Notes under the pieces: generated by a model
Database searches by the model: none
Seen by the model: the letters and a program-made list of their open reading frames with translations, nothing else
Told to the model about the DNA's origin: nothing
Made by a program: the position numbers and the translations under genes
Shown here: positions 45,790 through 57,234 of the stretch, in pieces
How positions within the stretch are numbered: the first letter of the stretch is position 1
Layout of the letters: the number at the start of each line of letters is the position of its first letter
Source of the DNA: Miscanthus floridulus
Taxonomy: Eukaryota; Streptophyta; Magnoliopsida; Poales; Poaceae
Reading direction: 5' to 3'
Assembly: GCF_019320115.1 (NCBI RefSeq)
Contig: NC_089595.1
Span: 106,895,611 to 106,959,610, forward strand
Length of the DNA stretch: 64,000 nucleotides

Positions 45790-46490
45790 GTTCGGGTGTT
45801 AGCTAGTTAGCTACCCTCATCGGTGGGCTCAAGCATCTTTTTAGCTCTTTTGCTCTCGGCCGGTATGCTCAGGCGTCTTTTTAGCCATTTTGCTTTTTTG
45901 GTTCGGATGTTAGCTTGTTAGCTACCCTCATCGGCGGGCTCAAGCATGTTTTCAGCTCTTTTGCTCTCGACCGGTATGCTCAGGCGTCTTTTCAGCCATT
46001 TTGCTTTTTGGTTCGGGTGTTAGCTTGTTAGCTACCCTCATCAGCGGGCTCAAGCATGTTTTCAGCTCGTTTGCTCTCGGCTGGTATGCTCAGGCGTCTT
46101 TTCAGCCATTTTGCTTTTTGGTTTGGGTGTTAGCTACCCTCATCGGCGGGCTCAAGCATGTTTTCAGCTCTTTTGCTCTTGGCCGGTATGCTCAGGCGTC
46201 TTTTTAGCCATTTTGCTTTTTGGTTCGGGTGTTAGCTTGTTAGCTACCCTCATCGGTGGGCTCAAGCATGTTTTCAGCTCTTTTGCTCTCGGCCGGTATG
46301 CTCAGGCGTCTTTTTAGCCATTTTGCTTTTTGGTTCGGGTGTTAGCTTGTTAGCTACCCTCATCGGCGGGCTCAAGCATGTTTTCAGCTCTTTTGCTCTC
46401 GGCCGGTATGCTCAGGCATCTTTTTAGCCATTTTGCTTTTTGGTTCAAGTGTTAGCTTGTTAGCTACCCTCATCGGCGGGCTCATTGGAA
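45790..46490. repeat. Seven tandem ~110-bp repeats between antisense gene and pol
   Basis: CTACCCTCATCGG recurs at about 45811, 45922, 46032, 46134, 46244, 46354 and 46464. Each unit has GGGCTCAAGCATGTTTTCAG and CGGTATGCTCAGGCGTC. One unit is 8 bases shorter. Copies are very similar, so the array is young or homogenised. Confidence 0.9.
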
Positions 46491-46499
46491 ACAACTCAG

Positions 46500-46650
46500 G
46501 GAAAGCCATAATAAGACATATGTTGTCTAGAAAGAACCATCTTAATGATCATGAACATTGATAAGTCATAATAGTACATTTGTTGTCGATGAGCACCATC
46601 TTTATTGATCATGAACATTGATCTCTTATGGCTTGTATATATATTTTCCC
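46500..46650. repeat. Two ~70-bp tandem units at the pol end
   Basis: CATAATA(A/G)-ACAT-TGTTGTC and ATGATCATGAACATTGAT- occur twice (46508-46560 and 46567-46622). Confidence 0.6.
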
Positions 46651-46689
46651 TTGAGTTGTTTTCATGCGTAGAATCTTCTTAGCTGACTG

Positions 46690-48290
46690 ATGTGCCATGT
46701 ATTGTTGACTTCTTTTCCGTCTTCAATTATCAACTTGTATGTGCCTGGTCCAGTGACTTTTGTGATGATAAAAGGACCTTCCCATGGACTGAGTAGTTTA
46801 TGGCGTCCATCGGTTTTTTGTATCCTTCTTAGTACTAGGTCTCCGACTTGTAGTGATCGATGCTGGGTATTCTTGTTGTAGTGGCGTCTTAGTCCTTAGA
46901 GGTATCTTGCTGATTGAAGGGTAGCGTTTACTTTGACTTCTTCTATACTGTCGAGTTCTAATCTTTGGGTGTGTTCTGCTTCTCATTCGTTGTATTGTTC
47001 TATCCTTGGTGATGTCCAGATCAAGTCAGCAGGTAGTACGACTTCTGATCCATAAACTAGGAAGAAAGGTGAGTATCCGGTTGCTCTGCTTATTTGAGTT
47101 CGTAGCCCCCATATGACCTTGGGTAATTCTTCAATCCATTTTGATCCATAGTCCACTAGTTCTTCATACAATATTGGTTTTAATCAGGCTAGTATGAGTC
47201 CATTAGCCCTTTCTACCTATCCGTTGGCCTCTAGATGTGCGACTGATGCGTAATCTATGCTAAAGCTACAGTCATGTGCCCAACTTTGGAATTCAGTGGC
47301 TGTGAAGGGAGAACCAAAATCTATGATGATTCGATTGGGCATGCCAAAGCGGTGCATAATGTCTTGGATGAACTCGACTGCTTTGGCTGCACTGTATTTT
47401 GCGAGTGGTTTGTATTCAATCCACTTGGTGAACTTGTCAATTGCTACGAAGATGTACTCGAAACTGTCTTTTGCTTTCTTGAGAGGTCCTACTTGATCCA
47501 GCCCCCAGCAGGAGAAAGGCCAAGCGGGTAGGATGCAGATGAGGTTGTGAGCTGGCACATGAGCTTGTCTTGCGAACATTTGACAACCTTTGCATCTTCT
47601 AACAAGTTCTTCTACATCTTTCAAAGCGGTTGGCCAGTAGAAACTGGTGCGGAATGCTTTGTCAACTAGCGTTCTTGAAGCGGCGTGATTTCCACAGCAA
47701 CCCGAGTGTATTTTGTCTTGGATCTCTTTGCCCTCTTCAAATGAGACGCATTTTAGGAGTACTCCTGATGATGTGGCTCTTCTGTAGAGCCTGTCTCCTA
47801 CTAGGACGTAATTCTTGCTTCTGCGAACAACTTGGGTAGCTTCCTTTTTTTTAGCTAGCAACTTATTCTCTTTGATGTAATCAATAAAAATCCGGGTCCA
47901 TGAGGTGGTGATTACCAAGATCTGGGTACCTTTAGCTGAGATTTCAGGGGTTATCTCACCGGGTTGTTTGATAGAGGGAGTTGATAACTCCTCTATGAAT
48001 ACACCGGGCGGGACCTTTGCCCTGTCTGATCCAAGCTTGGCGAGGACATCTGCCGCGACATTAGAATTGTGCAGGACGTGTAGAATTTCTAATCCTTGAA
48101 AATATTTTTCGAGCTTTCGTATTTCAGCACAGTAGGCGTCCATGTTTCCTTTGGTGCAGTCCCAATCTTTGTGGACTTGATTGATGACTACTGCTGAATC
48201 ACCATATACGAGTAAACACTTGATTCCGAGGGTAATTGCCACTCGTAGCCCATGGATGAGGGCTTCGTATTCTGCTTTATTGTTTGTAGC
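46690..48290 (-). pseudogene. Tat pol: second RNase H and integrase
   Basis: The large minus frame 47217-48242 starts in the second RNase H (GDSAVVINQVHKDW, then ILHVLHNSNVAADVLAKLG). It then has the integrase zinc region (CCGNHAASRTL, RRCKGCQMFA) and the catalytic core: GLDQVGPL with the first Asp, and RIIIDFGSPF with the second. The third acidic residue lies in VERANG just after a TAG stop near 47218. Downstream frames carry LRTQISRATGYSPFFLVYGS and a chromodomain-free tail (GPFIITKVTGPGTYKL). The stops (TAG, TGA) interrupt an otherwise well-conserved integrase. Confidence 0.85.
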
Positions 48291-48293
48291 TTG

Positions 48294-50230
48294 TCATAAT
48301 ATCTGAAGGACGTACTTGAGTTGTTTTCTGTCTAGAGAAATGAGGAGGATGCCTACACTAGCTCCACCTAGCTTGAGTGATCCATCAAAGCACATCTTCC
48401 AATGATCAAGGATGGTACTTGACATTGGTTGTTGAATTTCTGTCCACTCGGCAATAAAATTGGCCAGGGCTTGAGACTTAGTTGCCTTCCGTGGGGTGAA
48501 ATCGATATTGAGAGCACCAAGTTCAACTGCCCACTTAGATATGTGCCTTGTTGCGTCTCTATTGTGCAGGATGTCTCCGAGTGGGAAATCTGTCACCATG
48601 GTAATCTTGTGGCCTTCAAAATAGTGGCGAAGCTTGCATGAAGTGATCAGGAGGGTGTAGAGTAATTTTTGCACATGCGGGTACCGGATTTTTTATTCTA
48701 ACAGTACTTCACTAATGTAATATACGGGGCATTGTACTTTATATACACGCCCTTCTTTTTCTCTTTCTACGACAATCGCTGTGCTGATCACAGTAGAAGT
48801 TGCCGCAATATACAGCATCATGTCTTCGTATTTCTTCGGAGGTGTGAGAACAGGTGAGGAGGTGAGGTATGCCTTGAGCTTCTTGAAAGCTTCATTGGCT
48901 TCTTCTGTCCACTCGAACTTATCTGTCTTCTTTAGCAATTTAAAGAAAGGTAACCCTTTTTCGCCCAGTCTTGATATGAAACGATTGAGGACCGCCATGT
49001 AGCCTGTTAGTTTCTGCACATCTTTGACACTTCGAGGAGGGCCCATCTCTGTTATGGCTCGAATTTGCTTGGTGTTTGCTTCGATTTCACGATGACTGAC
49101 CAAGAATCCGAGTAGTTGTCCTGAGAGAACTCTAAATACACACTTGTTTGGGTTCAATTTCCACCTCCATCTTTTTAGGTTTTCAAAGGTTTGCTTTAAC
49201 TTTTCAATTAGTGTATCCAGGTTCTTTGTCTTTACTACTACATCATCCACGTATGCTTCTACGTTTTCGCCGATCTGATCACCAAGGCATGTTTGGATAG
49301 CTCTTTGGTAAGTGGCACCAGCATTCTTGAGTCCAAATGACATGGTTTTGTAGCAGTAGACACCGAATGGAGTGATGAAAGATGTCTTGCTCTGGTCTTG
49401 TTCCTTTAATGCGATCTGGTGATATCCTAAATAGCAATCAAGGAAGGATAATAGGGCACATCTTGCTGTTGAATCAACTATCTAATCAATGCGTGGTAGC
49501 CCGAACGGATCTTTCAGATAGTGTTTGTTGAGATCTATGTAGTCGATACACATGCGCCACTCATCCGTATTCTTTTTCTATACTAGAACTAGGTTTGCTA
49601 GCCAATCTGGATGGAGGATTTCTCTGATGAATCCGGCTGCCATTAGTTTTGTGATTTCTTTTTTAATTGCTGCCTTTTTGTTGGGTGAGAATCATCATAG
49701 TCGTTGCTTCACAGGCTTGGAGCCCTCATTGATATCAATTCTGTGCTCAGCCAACTCTCTTGGGACACCTGGCATGTCGGCCGGCTTCCAAGTGAAGATA
49801 TCTTTGTTGTCCCAAAGAAAATTGGTGAGCACGAGTTCCTATTTTGCGAAGAGGTGGGCGCTGATGGTTGCCGTTTTGGAGGGATCACCGGTGCCTAGGT
49901 CAATTTGCTTGACGTCAGCTTCTTTTGGAGGTGCTAGGATGTTGGGTTTTTTAGCCGGTATCACTAGCTCTTCTAGGCTCATTTCTGCTGCGACAATGTC
50001 TATTTCTTTTCTTCCATCGATGACCTATGCTTTTGCTGCAATTTGAATTGCCTGAACATCGTAGTCAAAAGTGCGCTTCAAATCACTCCAAAGAGAAAGG
50101 ACGTCGTTAGGCCCTGGCAGCTTAAGCAACAGGTACGGATAATGCGGTATTGCCATGAATTTCGCTAGTGCTAGGCGCCCGAGGATTGCGTGATATGATG
50201 AATCGAAGTCCGCAACGTCAAACTTGATGA
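48294..50230 (-). pseudogene. Tat pol: reverse transcriptase and first RNase H
   Basis: The minus frame 48693-49343 has MSFGLKNAGATYQRAIQ, then the intact catalytic box AYVDDVVVK, then NPNKCVF and LGFLVSHREIEANTKQI. RNase H segments follow (TMVTDFPLGDILHNRDATRH, then ISKWAVELGALNIDF), as does the start of the second RNase H (CFDGSLKLGGASVGILL). The upstream RT fingers are visible between 49350 and 49700 (EWRMCIDY, PFGLPRID), broken by TAG and paired TGA stops. Confidence 0.85.
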
Positions 50231-50231
50231 A

Positions 50232-50999
50232 CTATGTACGGTAGTTCGAGGGAGTCCCAAAAGTAACCGGTAGAGTGATTTGTCCAAGTGGCATTGCTGC
50301 CTTACCGGGTACTATGCCATAAAAGGCATGCTTGTTGGTGTAATCATCCTGGTGAGTTGTAGTCTCATCTTTCTTAGAGTTTCTAAAAAAAATGATGTTG
50401 AGTCCAGCTCCCCCGTCGATTAGTACTTTCATGACAGTCATACCGGCAATAGTTGGATCTAGAACCAGTGGGTAATGGCCTGCATTTCCTACGCTAGTCC
50501 ATTGGTCTTCTCTTGAAAATTGGATTGGATACTGTGACCAATTGAGATATCTTGGTGTAGCCAGTTCTGTTGCCATGATGGTTCGTAATGCTAGCTTCTC
50601 TTGATGTTTGCTTCTGGAATCTAGGACCCCGGCAAAGATTACTACTACTATCCCCTTGGATTTTTGGAATCCCTTATCTTTGTGGTTGTCTTCTTCTTTT
50701 TTCTGATTGCCTTCTTTGGTATTCTCCTTACTATCTTTCCTTGTGTATCGATCTTTGAAGGTGTAGCAATCTCCGATGGTGTGATTTCCTTTGGGGTGCA
50801 AGATGCAACACATGTTTTTAATGTCGTCATACCTTCTGGGCTTGGAAAACTTCCTTGATTTGTCAGTCACTGCTACGGTGTTGTCTGGTCCATGTTTTCT
50901 TTCCTGATGTCTATGATTTTGATGATTTTGCTTGTTCGAGTTGTCTCGGTTGTTTCTATCCGAGAATCTTTCTCGTGTCTTTTCCTCGATGGTAATCAC
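50232..50999 (-). pseudogene. Tat gag end and aspartic protease
   Basis: A 255-codon minus frame. A cysteine/histidine knuckle-like segment (CCILHPKGNHTIGDCYTF) is followed by a lysine-rich linker. The protease motif is KVLIDGGAGLNIIF, where D-G-G takes the place of the usual D-S/T-G, as is common in Tat elements. Stops bound both ends. Confidence 0.8.
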
Positions 51000-51002
51000 C
51001 TT

Positions 51003-52724
51003 TCCACTATTTGTCTGAATTCTTCATTGTTTCTTGGGTTCTCCTTGCAGAAGTCTTGAAATTGCCACCTAGCCATGATTTCGTGAGAGAAAGCTTCGAT
51101 TACTTCTCGTTGGGTGATGTCATGTACTTGAGCTCGTAGTTCGCCAAATCATCGATAGTAATTTCTGAGACTTTCACCTCCTTTCTGCTTGAGTCCTTTT
51201 AACTCTACGTGGGTGATTGGGTGTGTAATGATACACGTGAAATTTTCACAGAAAGCTCTTTGCAAGTCCTCCTAATTTTTGATTGATCCTGGATTCAATT
51301 TGTCAAACCATTGAAGAGGCATGGTTTCTAGGGCCATGGGAAAGAACAAGGTCTTGATGTCATCGTCTCCATTGACCAATTCAATCGATTGCGAGTAAAT
51401 CCTAAGCCACTGCCTTGGTTCGGTCTTGCCATCATACTTGGAGTGGTTGGACGGCTTGAACTTGTGAGGCAGTCGTATTGAAGCAAGTCTGTTTATAAAA
51501 CAGGGGAATCTATCGTGTGTTATGGCTTCTATGTATTCTGATTCAGCGCCCCATCTTGCCAACTGTTGTCTTGGTGAGAGTAGTTTTATGTGGCTGTCCG
51601 AGTAGGTGCTTTGCTTCTGGCCTTTCTTAGTTGTTTGACCTGGTCGTTTTGACTATGATTTCTTCTACTTTCTCTGTTATGACTTCCACTTGGTCCAAGT
51701 CTCTCGAAAGTGGACTTCCTTTGATTTTGATCTTCCTACTCATGAGATGTTGACCTGTCAGGTAGTCTTGAGCGGGCTCTTCCATCGTGCGTCCTTAGGA
51801 CTGTTGATCGGAGGAAGTCCCGGAGCTGTTCTTGTTTTTCATTAGGATGTGAAGTCGCCCTGAGTTCTTTTAGTGCTTCTCGGATCTTATTGTAGGGTGT
51901 ATTCGCTGCTCGTCCTTCTTCGACTTCTCGCTCTAATTTTCTTCTATTGTATTCGGCTAGGTCTGACTCATATTTGATCCAAGCTTCTTTGCACTGCTTA
52001 GCACGGCGTTGGCGTCCTTATTTTAATTTGTTCTTTCTCTCTGGCTTGCCTCTAACTCTCGGTCTCACCATCGTGCCCCTGGGTAAATGGTGATATGTTG
52101 GATTCAGATTCATCTAAAGACCTAACGTCGAGCGCTTCTAGGGGGACCAATGGTGATCGAGGACGGCGAATTATGAATACTTCTCGAGCGTGTGTTGTTC
52201 TATCATCGGTGTTGGTTTCTATACTGTCAGAGTTATTGATAACTTCAGTAGAGGCTTCAGGGTCGCAGATCAAGTCTCCTTCTTGGTAGGGTAGAGCTGT
52301 TGTCGTTGTTGTGTCAACTAGCCGGGTACTGCTATCCTCAGGAACAGAACCTAGCCAGTGGATAATGCAGTTTTGAGATGTTATGGTTAGTACGAGACAT
52401 TTCTGAGCTCCTGTCAGTGGTATTCCAAGCGCTGGATTAAGAGATCTTTCGAGCTGTGCCCGATAAGACGTTGCCATGTTGCCGAGACCGAACGGAAAAG
52501 GACCCGCCTTCTTTAGAGCACTCTGAGTGTACTCCGAGTTGTATTCTTGATAGGTTGATGTTGTGTTCTGGAGCCTTATTGGAAAAGAACTTGGTTTTTT
52601 GAAAGAACTCGGATAAGACTTTGTCTCAGAAGCAGAGCCTGAGTTTGAATCGAATGCGTGAAGCCATGAAATCTGAGTTGGATCGGACATCGCGAGCTGT
52701 GTGAATCTTCCAGCAAGTTGATCT
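51003..52724 (-). pseudogene. Tat gag (interrupted by a solo LTR)
   Basis: The frame 52052-52690 is the acidic, Ser/Thr-rich N-terminal part. The frame 51272-51562 holds the conserved capsid core (FKPSNHSKYDGKTEPRQWLR, then MALETMPLQWFDKL; retrotrans_gag type). The first ~45 codons lie on the other side of the 3.9 kb insertion at 56642-56770. They are in frame with this part once one duplicated GTCGT is discounted. Several stops separate the pieces. Confidence 0.8.
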
Positions 52725-52729
52725 GTCGT

Positions 52730-55700
52730 TGTAACACCCCGGTGTTATGCCAGCATTTAGGCACTGTAAATCATGCATATCATGCATCATCAAGCATCCT
52801 AATCATGCATGCCTAATCATGTAAATAACAACTGAAACACTGCTTCGAAACATAAGAAACATGCTCGTGAAACGTAAATGTTGCATACACTTGTTAGAGT
52901 TGTTTTGCCCTGATTATGCTTGCTAGGTTAGTAGAACTTGTTTGGTTATGATTGTAAATCATCTAGAATTATTTAGTACAATTTTTGGAGCAAAGTTTGT
53001 ATTCAAATTATTGCCAAATTTTGCTTTAAAAATAATTCTCCAAAATTAGGGTTTTGAGTTAAAATTGACTTTAATTTTATAATTCAAAATCTATCAAGAA
53101 TTGGACTTTGGTCATAAAAGCAAAGTTGTAGAGAATTAAATTCTAAGCAACTTTCATTTTTGGGACATTTTCAAAAGATGCCATCTTCTTGCTCAAAATG
53201 ATATTTGAAAAACTGATATTTGAAAATCTCTTGAAAACATAATTTAAAAAAGGTTTTTCTCTTTTCACGGGCCGCCACCTCGTTTCTCGGCCCACGGTCG
53301 AAGCCAGCCCAGCGAATCCCCATGCTAGCGCCTACCCACTTCACCTCGGCCTAGCCCAGCCCCACGCGCGTCTAGCCTGCCTCCGCGCCGTGCCACGCTT
53401 GTTCCCGCTCGCCGTTCCGACCGCGGTAGAGCACGCCCGCCGCGTGGTGGCCATACGCCGACGATGCCCGTCGCGCATCGTAGCCGGCCTGTGTCCACTC
53501 CCTTCTGCTCACCTACACTAGCTGACCACACTGCGCTCCTCTCCACTCAATCTCGCCCGCTCTCTCGCTCTCCCGTGCCCGCCCCTCCTCCCGCGCGCAG
53601 CAAGCTCGCCACCGAGCGCCACCGCAGCCCGCCGGGCGAATTCGCTGCCCCTCCTCCACCACTGCCAGCAATCCAGCGCACCTGACTTCGCCTCGCTCTC
53701 CGGCACTTGGTGCTCATGGTTGTGTCGCTTTTGAGCCAAGGTAGCGCATTTTCCAAGCTTCGCCGCCGTCGGCCATGGCGCCGCCGTACTCGACCGCCGT
53801 GGAAGGCACCTTTCTTCCCCTCCTCCACCCTTCCTATTGTCCTGCCCGCATTCGCCAACTCCTCGCGAACCTCATGCACTCACCCGCTTGCCCTGACCCG
53901 GCCGACGATGGCCGCCGGCCCGCTGGCCGAGCCACGCCGCCGCGACGTCTCGGCGCCGGCGTGAACCCCCTTCGCCTCGGCCGAGCTAGGCCAAGTGGCC
54001 GTGGGCCGAAGCCCCGGGCCAGGCCGCCTTTCCCCTTCGCTCGGACCGCGCAAGCCGAAAGTGGCCATGGGCCAGAGGGTTCCCGCGGGCCGGCCCAGTA
54101 GCAATAGGAAGTTTCATTTTCGGTTTTTCTTTATTATTTGAAAAGAGAAATGATTTGGAAAATGTTTGGATACCCAAATTTGCTCCAAATCTGTTGAAAT
54201 AAATTTTGCTAGGTTTCTTGTCACCAGATCTACTTGAGAAAATTATTGCATGCCATTTTTGAGATACTTTTCTATAGAACTTTATTTAATCATGGATATT
54301 GCTGATGACTTGAAAAATGTGTAGAAAAATCTATAAGCTTCAAAAAAATATGATTTCCAAGTTTGTTAATCTTCTTATGTAATGTACTTCCTAGCAAAAA
54401 TATGTGTCATGCATGTGCTATAGAAAAATTTTGAGGTGTAGTTCAAGTACCTTTAATGGCTAATTTTTGTTATTTTTGCTAGAGAGCAAACTTTGTATAA
54501 AACATGCATGTGATAATTTTTGTACAGTGATGGTATGCTATGAAGATCATAGGAAAAATGCTAACTCTGTTGTTTGACACTTTTCACAGTACAAAGTATT
54601 TTCATGTTCATAATTATGCCATAGCTTGTTATTTTTGTGTAGGCTAATCCACTCATTCAAATACCATGAAAATCTGATAGTAGACTACTTAGGGTAGTCC
54701 TGTGCTATGGTAATTTTCTAAGATTTTTCTAAGCAATAAAAATAGATGTTACTATTCAAACCTATTATTAATTAGGGTTTAATCAAGTGTTGCTTTATGT
54801 ATGATTAAGAAATTAGTGAAGCTTTGGTGTATCTTTGAAGCATTTAATAAGATGTGTTGATTTAGCATATTAGTAGTAGAAGAGAATGCAGTAGATGACA
54901 TGTGCTTGTAGTATATGTTCTTGGATGATGTTGACTACCTTGCATTCAAGCATATCCATTGTATTCATCTCATCTGATGCACCGATTGCATAAGCACTTA
55001 CACACATTGCATCATACAGGATCGCAAACCGAGAACCCAGTCGTCATACCCGAGGAGCCCGAGGAGCAGCTCGAAGTGCAGCCGCAGGAAGTGCCCGAAG
55101 CCGACAAGGAGGACATTGAGGAACTTCCGGAGTGCCCCGATCACCGCCCGAGCTCCTTTGAGATAGGCAAGCCCCAGAGCATTTTCTCCCGGTTTGCAAT
55201 TATTAATTAAATGCTTTACTTTAATTGATGCATTACGTTCAGGAGTTGTTTGCAACCGTTGCTGCATTATACCTTGTCTACCTTTGTTATACTATATCCT
55301 TGTTACCCTGGTATCCGCAGTCGAGTCAATGCTTAGCTGGCTTAGACCGGTAGAAGTCGAGTGATTTCCTGTCACCTATGAGCTATAGGTGGTTACCTGT
55401 ATCTGCTTGGATGACTATGAAGTCATGGTATAACTAAGTGTTAAATGAAGTTGAGACCGGACGGAGACTTACAGAGTTTTGAACTGTAGTGCTTTCCATC
55501 TGTGTCGATTAAGGACCGACCGTTGTTGGGCCTCGAGTCATGTTGAACGCATGCCTTACATTTAGCTGGCCGGATAAAGTACCTTCCGACCGTGAAGCTG
55601 GGAGATTATTCGGGCCGAGTAGATTGCCCGCAGCGCACTATGTCGGAGCAGGTGCGGTAGGACACGGGGGCGAGATGATAAGACCAAAGTGTAGTCGGTC

Positions 55701-56636
55701 GGCCCCTGGGTACATGTGGTTCCTGGCAAACTCGAGATTCCTGGATAGTTAACTCGGTGATCAATATCTTACTTTAGCGGGTGAGTGAGGTTTGTGTAAG
55801 GAATAAATCACCAGCTGGTTAGGAATCGATTCGAATCGCCATCGCTCCTGGATAGTGAGCACTTGACTTGAGTGACTTCATCGTAGTAACGTTGATGGAA
55901 CACTTGGACAGTTATAATCAATATGACTTAATGGAAGTTGTTTAATGATCATTGGTTATCATTATCTGCTTAATCATATGTTTGCTCTAGTATAGGTGCA
56001 AATCTAGTCGACAGGTTAATAACAATTAACTTAACAATAATGCTTTTGAAACGGGTCTTGAAATGCTAAAAATGCTTCTTTTTGCAAATGAGTTAGCTAC
56101 CCTACTATAAAGCCCTTCATAATCCTTGGTGTCACTTATTTTTGGTTATGTCGGGTAAGTCTAGCTGAGTACCTTCTCGTACTTAGGGTTTTATTCCCAC
56201 TTGTTGCGGATGGGCAGATGTATTACGGCTACTGTATCAACTGCCTTTATCCTGCGATGGGTGATGCTTAGGACCATGGGCATGGTCATTCCTTATGTCT
56301 CGTTTGATGCTTTTGTTGGAGATGATCATTCGCTGGCACTATATTTGAACTCTGTGTGAGTGTGTGTGGTTTTGAACAAATGACTTCCGCTACTTTTATT
56401 CGAATTTGTTTTGTAATAACTATGTTTAAACTCTGATGTATCTGATATGCAAACTTTTATGTAGTATGTGATGGTGACCGTGAAACTTATTACAATCTTG
56501 GCTGGAATGGAAGTTGGTTTGAAATCCTTCGTGATTTCACGGACTACCGGGTTATACGGGCTTAAGTTTGCTAAATCGTCTGCTCTGGCGGATGATTTTC
56601 TTACTTAATTTTGTATAATTGGTCGGTTCTGTTACA
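52730..56636 (+). mobile_element. 3.9-kb solo LTR (Tekay-like chromovirus) inside the Tat gag
   Basis: Begins TGTAACACCCCGG, ends GGTTCTGTTACA, and is flanked by GTCGT on both sides (52725-52729 and 56637-56641). It has no second LTR, primer site or pol, so it fits a solo LTR left by recombination. The TGTAACACC start and great length are like grass Del/Tekay LTRs; that assignment is inference. A GC-rich block (53270-54100) gives long spurious frames on both strands. An acidic frame at 54959-55210 (EEPEEQLEVQPQEVPEADKE) is probably part of the LTR's own leader. Confidence 0.82.
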
Positions 56637-56814
56637 GTCGTTGTCGCCAAAATGGAAAGGTCTTGATGATGATCCGAATCTTCAAAGAGATGGCCTTGGA
56701 GCTTGCCATCGTCGCCTGCCTCGTAGATCCAGGAACCAAAGATGAAGGTTGATCCCGTTGAGAGGATCATGTTGATGAGGTCTGTCGAGCTCTCAGGTGC
56801 AAATTCACCAAAAT

Positions 56815-56832
56815 CCCCTACCTGGTGCGCCA
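56815..56832 (-). promoter_or_regulatory. Tat element primer binding site
   Basis: The minus strand reads TGGCGCACCAGGTAGGGG two bases inside the LTR. The opening TGG pairs with a tRNA CCA end. Very similar sites occur in many grass gypsy elements. I do not name the tRNA. Confidence 0.75.
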
Positions 56833-56834
56833 GC

Positions 56835-57229
56835 TATCGATGTTTGACCACCGATAGCCTACCACGGGGGTACCCAGGGTAGTATATTCGGGCTTCGGCG
56901 TATATAGAACTCGACGGTTAACGCAAGAGACAGTCGATTTATCCTGGTTCAAACCCTCGATCTTTGATCGAGTAATAGCCCTACGTCCAGTCGGCGTTAG
57001 TCTTTGCCTTGGATTGATTGTAAAGTATTGTGTTGTTAAAAATCCTCCCGTCCCTAGGAATCCTGCCCTCCTTTATATACTCAGGAGGTCAGAATCCTAG
57101 TCAGTTTAAAATGAGAGTTCCTAGTAGGATTACAGAATACTACTACTACTGAGATTACAGGGGAAGAATCCTAGTTAGACTAGATCTTCTCCCTTCCTTG
57201 CGGGGTATCCCGTGGGTCCCACACCGACA
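56835..57229 (-). repeat. Tat element 5' LTR (element orientation)
   Basis: Partner of 39656-40050 with the same length. Its terminal TG has mutated to TA. Confidence 0.92.
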
Positions 57230-57234
57230 AAGCC

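Larger units (their letters stand above)
39656..57229 (-). mobile_element. Tat-lineage Ty3-gypsy retrotransposon, 17.6 kb including a nested solo LTR
   Basis: LTRs of 395 bp (39656-40050 and 56835-57229) start TGTCG (TATCG in the second) and end CGACA. Their flanks are GAGCC (left) and AAGCC (right), a one-mismatch target duplication. Minus-strand order: LTR, primer site, gag, protease, RT, RNase H, a second RNase H, integrase, a long 3' region, polypurine tract, LTR. The second, archaeal-type RNase H and the long 3' region carrying an antisense gene are marks of the Tat lineage. By eye the LTRs differ at about 25 positions, mostly transitions. Without the nested 3.9 kb insertion the element is about 13.7 kb. 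Many stops make it non-autonomous. Confidence 0.93.

Noticed and set aside
53325..54104. Several 70-110 residue frames on both strands
   Set aside because: They sit in the GC-rich block of the solo LTR and have no domain.
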